A DNA stretch of 10,020 nucleotides from Goniomonas avonlea. Its lineage: Eukaryota; Cryptophyceae; Goniomonadida; Goniomonadaceae. Of this stretch, positions 1 through 9,200 are shown one piece after another. The position numbers and the translations under genes are program-made. The stretch lies in contig QUTJ01031140.1 of NCBI GenBank assembly GCA_003573635.1, positions 1 to 10,020 on the forward strand, written 5' to 3'. The first letter of the stretch is position 1; every line of letters begins with the position of its first letter. The notes below the pieces were generated by a model. It saw nothing but the letters and a program-made list of their open reading frames with translations, was not told the DNA's origin and ran no database searches.

Positions 1-128
1 AGCCATCACTCTCCCTCAGGCCTCTCCTTTGTAACCTGCCATTCCCCAACCCAACTCACCCCCCCCTTCCTTGCATGGTCGCGAGACCGTGACCGTGACA
101 GACCTTCATACTGAAGTGCTCCGTGTAG
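1..128 (+). other. Probable intron tail before first visible exon
   Basis: Pyrimidine-rich sequence (ccccccccttcc at about 60-71), with no open block of repeat or helix character that joins exon 1 in phase. Confidence 0.4.
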
Positions 129-263
129 GACAAGCCCAAGACTAGGGTATTCAGCAAGACAGCTGAACAGCGAGACAATCTGATGATGATGCGAGACCGC
201 CTCAAAAATGCAAAAGACGACGTGTTGCAGTGGGCCAAACAACAACAGGGACACGACGAGAAG
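129..263 (+). CDS. Exon 1 in window: charged helical segment
   Basis: Forty-five open codons lie between a TAG that also serves as the acceptor (126-128) and the donor AAG|gtaggg. The reading begins DKPKTRVFSK and continues with TAEQRDNLMMMRDRLKNAK, a Glu/Arg/Lys/Gln-rich stretch typical of an amphipathic helix or short coiled coil, ending QQQGHDEK. The start is not certain, because internal AGs at about 154-155 could also serve. The phase at the 3' end is 0 and matches the next exon. Upstream exons must exist, because there is no initiator in context. Confidence 0.55.
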
Positions 264-3200
264 GTAGGGGCTGCCGAGTCACGCTCTGGGCTTTGTGCCC
301 TATGAATGGAAGTCTGAAGTATCCATCAGGTGGTCTTTGGTCAGTCCTTCACCCCGAAGAACAGGGACGAGCTCGACGATCAAAATGTTCCAGATGATCA
401 AGATGATCTCATCGATCACGATCAGACCGAATTTTCCTGGGAATACTACAAAGACGCGACGGTTGCCGAGTTGAACCTCAGCATCGGTGACCGAGTGTCC
501 TTCCTGCGAGACAGGGATGATCCACCGGGCCTCGGCGAGGTATCTAAATTTGAAAATCAGCCTGTATCTTTAGGAGCCCAAGGGGTGACGTGGGCACATC
601 CACTCACTCTGCTTCTCTCCTCTCCTCTCTCCCCTTTCCTCTCTCTGCTGTTCTCTCCTCTCTCTTATCACAGTCACTCACTAGCTCGCTCGCTCGCTCG
701 TACATCATGGCATCACTCGCTTTAACCCTCCCCTCCTCACTTACTTGTCCACGCGCTAGACCATTTTCCAGTATCAGGCATGTGTCTGTGTGGATCTTCC
801 CCTCATGAACTTTGGGTCTGATACGGCACTCTAGGTCGTAGCTCTCAGACATTGCGGTGGTCCGAAGGGTACGGTACGGCCACAGGTGATTGTTAAGGAG
901 GCAATCATCTCGAACCTCCCGAGCCCTATCAAGCCGAAGTTGCAAGTGCGTATTTTTTTCTCTCGATTTTCAGTTCCACCCCCCCGCGCCCCCGCCCCCA
1001 AAGATGGGTGCGCATCGTATCCACCACTCTAACAAACGACCTCAGGCTATGTCCCTACTGCGCATCCAGAAGAATTTTTTCGCGACCTCCAGATCTCGGC
1101 CCGGGAGCCGTCTCGAGAAACAGTGGGAGAAACAAGTCGAACTATTGAAGAGGGTACGAGAATTTAGAGGCGACGGGAGGGGGGTGATGAGACCATCGAA
1201 CGATACACCCAGGGACCTCGTCAAAGGAAGGCCAAAGAGTTGGGTAGGCGACACGGGGGCTTTTGAAGATTATGATAACGAGGGTTGGCGAAAAACAGCA
1301 CGAAACGTATACTCTCTTTTTCTGAGATTTTGCACACCCAAACATGTCTGCAGGTGACCCTCATGCACAAGCTGCAGCTGCGCCACAAGCAAGGCCAAGA
1401 AGAGTACTTCCCGCCAAGCACAATGCAAGCTGGGGAGAAGGTACAAGGCATTTCATGATCCGGATGGGGACTAGTACTGTGCCCCAGAGGCACTTGATTT
1501 AATTGCGCACTTTTTTTGCAAGCGACATACGCTCAGATGCGGTGTATGTTTTACTGACAATGCGCTGACACTGCGAGTCGCAGTTCGGTGGAAGGGATAT
1601 AAGGCTCCATGCAGTGTCTCTCAAGCCCGGCCAAGTCCCGATACCTGGCCGGTGCACTCTCTTGATCGAGCGACGTCAACCACCGGCGGTAGTCTTGCAT
1701 GTGCGCCGCTGTGGTTTTGCATTCAAACTTGTTAAAGAGTCCGTTTGTAGATCCAGCATGCGACTGTCGTTACCCCGCCCCCCCGATATGAATTTATGAC
1801 CGATGACCGATTTTGAGGAGTCCACTGTACTGCTATCTGGTCTACTATCTGGTCTACGAGATCCAAGCTGTGGACTACTTGAAGAATATCAGGGTCAACA
1901 CAAAACATCCAGAAATCGGCCGACCCAACCGGGAACAAGCTGGAACTTCAACTGCCTGCCAGTGCGGTTGCACTCGGGCCCGGCGTCTACGATATCACCT
2001 ACTCTGTGGATGGATTTGAAGATGCGACACTGAGGCATTGTATCACTGTCCAAGCAGGAGAGGCGACGAATGGTGTGTGTGCTCTTGCTTCTCTGATCCG
2101 TTCTCTCGCGGCTCCTGCGGCTGGCTATTCTTCTGGCTCCAGCTTTCTCACACCCAAATCAGTGATTGCATCTTGGTGTATGGAGGATCGAGAACTTGTT
2201 GCACGCCTTGGCGATCCCTTGCCAGATCTCAAAATATCCTTTAAGGGCGGGCAGTATTCTACTCCAGCCACAGAGGTCCGTCCCCGGTTTGTGTTGTATT
2301 CATGGCCTCTCTCCAGCTACACCGCACCACACATCACACCGCACCGCACCGCAACCACACCACACCACACCCTCGGTGAGGTCCTGCCACTCGCCAGTTG
2401 CACGGGTCGCCACCTCCTCCTGCAAGATGTTGGACGAGACCCAAGAGTGGCCTCTGTGCTGAGAGCCATCTGTGTGTCCTGGTCCCGTGGCCAGGTGTTG
2501 ACTCATGGCTCAGGACCTTCGCTCTCGGTTGACGATCAAATCCAAGTCAGGCCATGTACAATTTTCGGACCCTGAGATCCGCGGGGACGACCTTGTGACA
2601 CACTGCCATCTGGAACCCAAGTCAATTCTTGAACCCGACCACCACGGCGGGCAAAATGTGTGTTGTTCGGCTGTCTCAGTTTTTTTCCAGTTTGTGAACG
2701 AGAAGGCTCATGGTGGAGGTCGAGAGACTCAAGGGAACAATACTATTCCAGCGTGCTAGCTCTAGAGGCACAAACAGGCAGGGCGGGCTGGTCTCTCTCT
2801 GTTGTGCCAGGCTGTAATGCGTGTTGTCTTCTTGCATCAGCTACCTGCTGAAAGTCTGAAACCTCACGAACGAACGCCAGGATATCATAACCGTCTCGCT
2901 CAAGTTGGACAGTGGCGTTTCGGAATTTGATCTACAACTGCGCCTCATGCCAGGTTGGTGAAACGTGCAACAGGAAACAGTAAAAAATGCCCGGCTCCAT
3001 CGTTTTTGCGGAGTGGCGGAGCGCCAACTTGCCCAGACGCTTCAGAATGCTTGCGTGACAGCTGTACTCCGCCCTCCTGTGAACTCAAGCCATAGAAAGC
3101 TTCTTTAATATGTACCCGGCTTGACTTTTCGGTTGCCCTCTTCAAGTAGGGGAAATTTATTTGGTTTTCTCGGTCCAAGATACAACCGACATCCAAGACT

Positions 3201-6200
3201 TGGCTGACTGAGTTGTTGTGATGCAGGCCCTCCTATGCAGCTCGAACTTGTTGGTGCCCAACCCCCTCCAAGTCACGAGCCCTTGAACTGGGGAGCAAAG
3301 CTCGGGCCGTTCAAGTTCAAGGTATGTCCTTGAACCGTTCAAGTTATGTATGAACCTGTATGAACCTGTATGAACCTGTATGAACGGCTGTTCAAGTTCA
3401 TACAGTTCAAGGTATGTCCTTCTTTGGTTTCCCAGAAACCACAGCGTGCTGCCCAATAATCGCGTGCTACGGGGGCGTCATTGATCTGCAGGAGGGCATG
3501 ACAACAGCACAGGTCCTGGATATTGCCGGCAACCGAGTGCACTCAGCGAAGGTTAAACTGGAGTGTGAAGGGGTTGAACACGGGGATGACTTGGAGCTGC
3601 CAACGCATAATAACGGTGTGGTCCGGGTGCGTTACCCATCAGAACCCTGCCCGCCTGTCGGTTTCTATTTTCCATGCCGTTGCTCTGCCAATCACACAAC
3701 GCAGTTCGTAGGATTGCGAGTGACTGGGGCATTTGGCTCCAACGGCCACCTGTTGTTTTCTGTGATGGGCCAACCTGACGTTCGGCACTCGGTCGACTTC
3801 TCCATCGTCGCTCGCAACCTCAGGATTGAGCTCATCGTAGACGGCGTCAGACAACCTCCGGTCGGCGCGAATTCGGAAATCCCGACGTTCTCCGTGCAGG
3901 TTTGCAGGGTTCAGAGTGTGTGCGGGTGTGTGCAGTGCAACACGCGACTGACGACCGATTAAACTACACTGGCAAGGTTCGCCCATGAATCTGAGAAATT
4001 ACTTGAATATTGAGTGGCGCTGGCCATCGTGAGGGGTCATGTTGGATTTCGATCAAGCGGCGGGTTCATCTTGGCCTGGGTTGGTGCTGTTTTGTGGGTG
4101 AGGCGGGTCATAGTGTTTGTGCGTTTGTGTGTTCCTGCTTTCGAGGGTTTTGCGGTCTGACAAGCAAAACCACAAACAACAACACGCAAACCACTACAAC
4201 CTTCAACCACCCCACAAGCACATCATCGTTTGATTCTTGACTGGAGAGGGGGGGTGCTCGCGGTGTTTGATGGCTGTCCTGCAGGCTGGAAGTGAGCCCA
4301 AACTGAGAGTCCAGCTTGTCGATGGTCACGGGCAAGTTGTGTCGGAGCCCAATCCCCTGGCCTTGAAGGTCCGGCAGAGTGGATCAAGCTCTTTTAAGCG
4401 CCAACCGCTTTATTTTCACGACTCGGTACGATGGACACCTTGAAGGTCTCTGAGTGATGTGAATTGGTGAACAGTATATAATCACCACGACGGTGATTAG
4501 AAAATGGATAACTTGTTGAGAATCGTTGGATCTTGAGAAGATTGTGCGATCCGCCTTCATGACGATATGACTTTTGCTTTTGATCGCAGATCCACGATCG
4601 ACCTAAGCTATCCAATCCTAATCTCGTGGTGTGAACGGCCGCCGTTGCCATTCCAACACTAGAAGTTTTGAATAGACAGATTTCGGCAGAGAACCAGACA
4701 TGTCTTTGTCAAGGTTGTTGAGTCGAGTGCCAATGATTAGAAATAGGATAACCTGTTTTGAATCGTGAATCACAATGGGATTACGTTATCCATCAGGATG
4801 GACGCTTACAATCGTAACTTACCATATGACTAAGCTATCCTCTCAGATATTCATCTTATGATTATTGTCCCCGACAGACCCTAAGTATCCATTTCTAGTC
4901 TCGCCGTGGTGCCGTGGTGTGAAGTCCCCTTACCCATCCAACACTATCGCAATTGACTCTGCGCCAATGTGTATTTTATGCCTAGATGAGGGGATAGACC
5001 ATCCGTCTATGTTAACGAGCCCTAGCCCTTGCCCTGTGAACAATATCGAGTCTTAAATCTTGCCGAATCGTTGACTTTTGTTTGACATTCGACTCTCTCC
5101 ATTATTGAAGAGCTCATTCTCTCCTACAGTTGGATTTTTCGCTTGGAGTTCCAGCTCCGAAGGGTGAATCTAATTGGTGCTGTAGCGTGGAGCGAGGCGA
5201 ACTCTCACTCCAATTCCGCCTTATTGGGAATCCACGTGCGAACCGATGGTTTGACCACTTGCTTTGTGTTATCTGTCTTCTGGGCATGCCCGCTGTGCAT
5301 TTGGAAGTCGAGAGTGCACTTCCCTACCAGAGGGAGGGGAGCGACGAGATATCTGGAAGCGGGTCTACTAATATTTTTGGATGACTGTTTGCGTTGAACA
5401 TGCAGTGAGCTCAGCATGTTTCAAAAATATTAGTGACTGACTCAGAGGAGCTCACTCCTCTCCCAGCACGGCCCTCCCGGTTGCTTGTCCGGCATCGACC
5501 CCCAGCCGACACAATGGCCTGCGGGAAGGTGTTCAAGATGAAGCTGGTAGTCGCTGATGACAACGAGGACCCTGTCGACTCATCAGAGTTCACGAAGGAA
5601 ATGGTGAGCATGACAGCACTTGTCTGCTATCGATGTTCACGTCCGTCATCGACTGCTGTGGTGTGTGCCATGGAGTGGTATGAATACTCTCTCTCTCCCT
5701 CTCAACTCGCTGGCGGCTTTGCTGTCAGGTGCAGATGTGTCCATAGCATATCGGAATTACCCGAGTATCTCGCACTTACGGTGATGAGCTTATGAGTCGG
5801 CGTGTGGATGTTTGAGTAAATTTCAGGCTATGTGCTGTGTGCTGTGTGCTGTGTGCTGTGTGCTGTGTGCTGTGTGCTGTGTGCTGGAGCACTGTCACCA
5901 CTGTGTGCGGTGTCGACTGTGGGGTTGTGTCATTGAGTGCTTGCTGTGTCTGTGGTTCGAATGCAGAGAGCATAGGGATTGTTTCTAACGATGTGTTCAG
6001 GTCAAACTATCACAACGAGGTGAGGATGTCAGTGTCGAGCTCCGCGACGTCGAGGGTTCCAAGACCAACTCGACATTTGAGGTACGTGATTCACGGGTAC
6101 AACGAGGTATCAGAAGGTGGCTGCGGCACTACAGACACATAACTGGCCCACAAACACCACTCACATTCAAGTCCAGGTGAGTTGTTGCGCGGTTGGCAAG

Positions 6201-9200
6201 GCCGGTCAGGACGTAATTGTCAATTTTCAACTCGGGGAACTCCAATCTGAGGACGTCACCCTTACCATCAATCCAGGTCCTTCAATACCTTGCATGTTGG
6301 CCCATTCGCTGTTTGTGAGACCTAGTATCATATCTAATATTTTGTAAAAACCCAATATTATTGGGGAAGCGGATGATAATCTATTTGCAAGATTAATATG
6401 CGTACGCTGAGGAAGATTTGCGAGAAGCGACACCTCTTTCACTGACATACAGGCACAGGCACACCGCGCTGAAATATACACAGGCACAGTGTGCCTATGC
6501 CGAAAACACTCACCTACGCACACCCACACACATACAAAAGACCACGCACACGCAAGGCACGCGCGTGCGCACACACACCCAGAGACCCACACTCACTTTC
6601 CTTCATTTCACACACATGCACATCCGCACGCATATGATCACCAGAAGCTGTCGCTAATGCAAGATCTAGGTGCCGCCAAAACAATTTCGTGCAACAAAAT
6701 CCTGGAATCACCCAACTTCTCCACCCTCCCGCCTTTGGAAGTAGTCTTGAAGGACGAAGGTATGTCGGACTAACATAGCGATGCTGGCCGTACGTGCTTG
6801 TTTATGCATGCGCCTGGGGGAAGGATTCACTCTGTCGACACCTCTCACCCTGACTGTTCAAGCCCCATTGTTAGCCGATCACGTTCCAAGAAAGCGAAGA
6901 ATAAAAACTTATCGAACCCTGATTGAATCCTAGGGACAAGACAAGCAGCACTTGACACTTATGCCTCTCCCTGTGTGTTTGTTCTTCCCCGGCTGTCGCG
7001 ACTCACTGACTTCGATTTCCCCCAACACCACAGGCGGGAATGTCGCGACGGCGTGCCCTCAGGTTGTTATCTCTGCGGAAGATGATTCCTTGACGCTGGA
7101 GGGAGAACTTACCATTTCCTGTGACGATGGTCGCGCGACGTTTCGGGACATCGTTGCCTCGGGTAACACTTTTTGTCCCACATACAACAGACACTATACA
7201 CCCACACCCAAAACGTGCACCATGATAACTAAACGATCTTACATCTATGCTAAATTTCGGGAGATATTGTACGTTATCCAGTTACTCTACTTGTATGAAG
7301 TAATCAGGCTGGTTCCCCAAAAGAAAAAGTCCGTTTCAACAAAAAGAAACTGTCTCATCGAAACAGGTTTTTCGTCGATCAGAAACAATCCTGGTCCACG
7401 TCAGATCAGCCAACATATTTGATTGATCTGACATTGGGCCGGACTTTTTTGAGTGGGACAGAGCAACTCCACCGGTTTGCCATCACTTCAGTCAATTATG
7501 CCGAATCGCCATTCGGCTGGCCAAATAACAATACAAATAACGATTCGGCAAAATTGGGCCAACTTGGGTGGCAAGTATGACAAACCGGTGGGGTTGTCTT
7601 CAGCCCCATAGTCAAACTTGGCTAAAATTTGGCGATGGCAACAACCAGTAGAGTTAGAGTTGCTCTAAGATTTTTATTTTTTTTGCACCACCAGCCGATG
7701 TGCGCACGACTCTCGAAGTCCCCCACCGGCACCAGCGCTACTTGTCGAACGAGCGCTTCTCTTCAAGCTACTTTACAAGCTGTTGCCTCTCTGCTTGTGA
7801 TGATCTCGCATCAGGAACATCAGAAACATTTGACTCGCATTCTTGAGCACAATGTGTGTGTGTGTCAATATCTATATACATATATCTATATCTAAATCTA
7901 TCTATCTATCTATCTATCTATATATATATATCTATATATAGATATAGATATATAAATAGATATCGAGCTTGATATAGATATATATTGTGACCGGCATTAT
8001 GCCCGTATCTAGATCCATGTATGTGTCGAGATATCATCTAAGATGTGTATACGTATGTCTATGTATGTCTCTGTATATGTATGTCTCGATAGATTGTGAC
8101 TCGCAAGCAGGACGTAAAAGCTCAGCCGGTAGGCCTGCAACTAACTTTTCCTAGCAACGATAACGGCCTTTGGTTGACTTGTTCACGCATGCAGCACTAC
8201 CAGAGGTAAGCGAGGACCCGTTCCGGGAGTACACCCTCCATGTGAAACGCAGAGGGGGGGCCGCTATCCCAGCTGCTGTGACTTTACGGCTTTGGCCGTG
8301 CTTGAATGCCTGCTTTCTTGAGGTCTGCAACGACGGTGAGTAGCCTCTTCCATTGGATTTTCCTCGGCAGGTTTATTGATTTGCCTCATCGTCTGTTTGA
8401 TCATAGCGGCAGAAGGGTGATCCACTCCTGACAACTGGGGTCAGAAATGTGAACATGCATGAAAGCTTGTACCGGGCCGCAGGGCGCTTCTATCCTGAAT
8501 GCCCTCTGACAGTGCTGGCAGGAACGTTACTTGGACGCAGCAACAGCAACGTTGATCAGACCCAGGTGCGTCATTAGGTTCTGCGACGAAAACTCAGTTC
8601 AGTTGACTGAGTGCACAATTTGCTATCTGCCACAGGCAGACGCTTGCTATTCTGGATCATATATATAGACACTCCATCATCAGGTCCCTGATATGGTAGA
8701 TTATTGACGCTCGGTATCCTGGATTTTTTCATTATCATGTCCCATATGGTCCCTGATACGATATCGAATGAAAGACATCAGGACCTGATGAAGGGACCTG
8801 ATACAATATGGTATGAAGCTCAGATCCCTGATATATCAAGAACCTGGTATGATAAGGTATGAAAGATATCGTTTGATATTGACATCAGGGGTATCCTATG
8901 TTATGTTATGATATGATATGAATCCATGTTGCGTTACGATATGAATTCTATCCAACAAGGATAAGCGCGATTGCTCTTGCCTGCCCTGAGTGTTTGGCTC
9001 CCTTTAAGCTGTTGCATAGGTCCATTCTTTCAAGGTGGCAGGGCAGCTTTCGCTTTTGGTCCGCACCCACAACGAGCTCGGCCAAGTGGTGGATGTCGAC
9101 CCGAGGATGCTTCGGTGTTCGTGGTCCAAGGTTCGTGGTCCAAGGCACTTTGCCCATTTGCGCGAGTTTTGCAGCTCTTTAAACAGGCTTTTTATTGCGA

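Larger units (their letters stand above)
4426..5129 (+). other. Intron, 704 nt, hosting two MITE-like copies
   Basis: gtacga to ctcctacag, phase 0. It is more A+T-rich than the exons. It contains a diverged pair of inverted-repeat elements described separately. The open stretch at 4865-5056 translates without any repeat signature and lacks splice support, so I do not call it coding. Confidence 0.55.
7163..8194 (+). other. Large intron, 1,032 nt, with foldback elements and microsatellite
   Basis: gtaaca to cgcatgcag, phase 1. It contains two adjacent foldback elements (7309-7600) and a TATC/TA microsatellite (7855-7990). A candidate cassette exon begins at 7695 after a good pyrimidine tract, but it runs into a stop before any obvious donor. 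Confidence 0.55.

Noticed and set aside
6-254. Minus-strand open frame of 82 codons
   Set aside because: It is antisense to exon 1, has no recognisable motif, and the opposite strand carries splice-bounded coding sequence.
604-945. Minus-strand open frame of 113 codons with Glu/Arg-rich sequence
   Set aside because: The composition reflects the CT-rich tract read backwards (GAGR/EER runs), and it overlaps exon 3 on the other strand.
890-1357. Plus-strand 155-codon open frame as an intact gene
   Set aside because: Only the part ending at 1153 has helix character. It crosses a good acceptor and a good donor, and both ends fit splicing to neighbours better.
2006-2575. 189-codon plus-strand open frame as a single gene
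   Set aside because: It covers exons 7 and 8 with an intron and the CAC-rich intron between, all accidentally open. The repeat signatures appear only in the exon parts.
4865-5056. 63-codon open frame in the 704-nt intron
   Set aside because: It overlaps the second MITE-like copy, has no repeat signature and no supporting splice sites.
5776-5973. Minus-strand His/Thr/Ser-repeat open frame
   Set aside because: It is produced by the 7-bp tandem repeat, not by selection on a protein.
5837-6142. Cys/Val-repeat plus-strand open frame
   Set aside because: Its first half is the TGTGCTG array in another frame and the rest is a shadow of exon 17.
6227-6592. Minus-strand Cys/Val-rich open frame of 121 codons
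   Set aside because: It is the complement of CA-rich low-complexity intron sequence and antisense to exon 18.
7400-7450. Rho-independent terminator (hairpin followed by T run)
   Set aside because: The context is a eukaryotic intron, and the T run belongs to the outer inverted repeat arm of a foldback element.
7890-7990. CRISPR-like or satellite array
   Set aside because: It is a simple TATC/TA microsatellite with no spacers of constant length.
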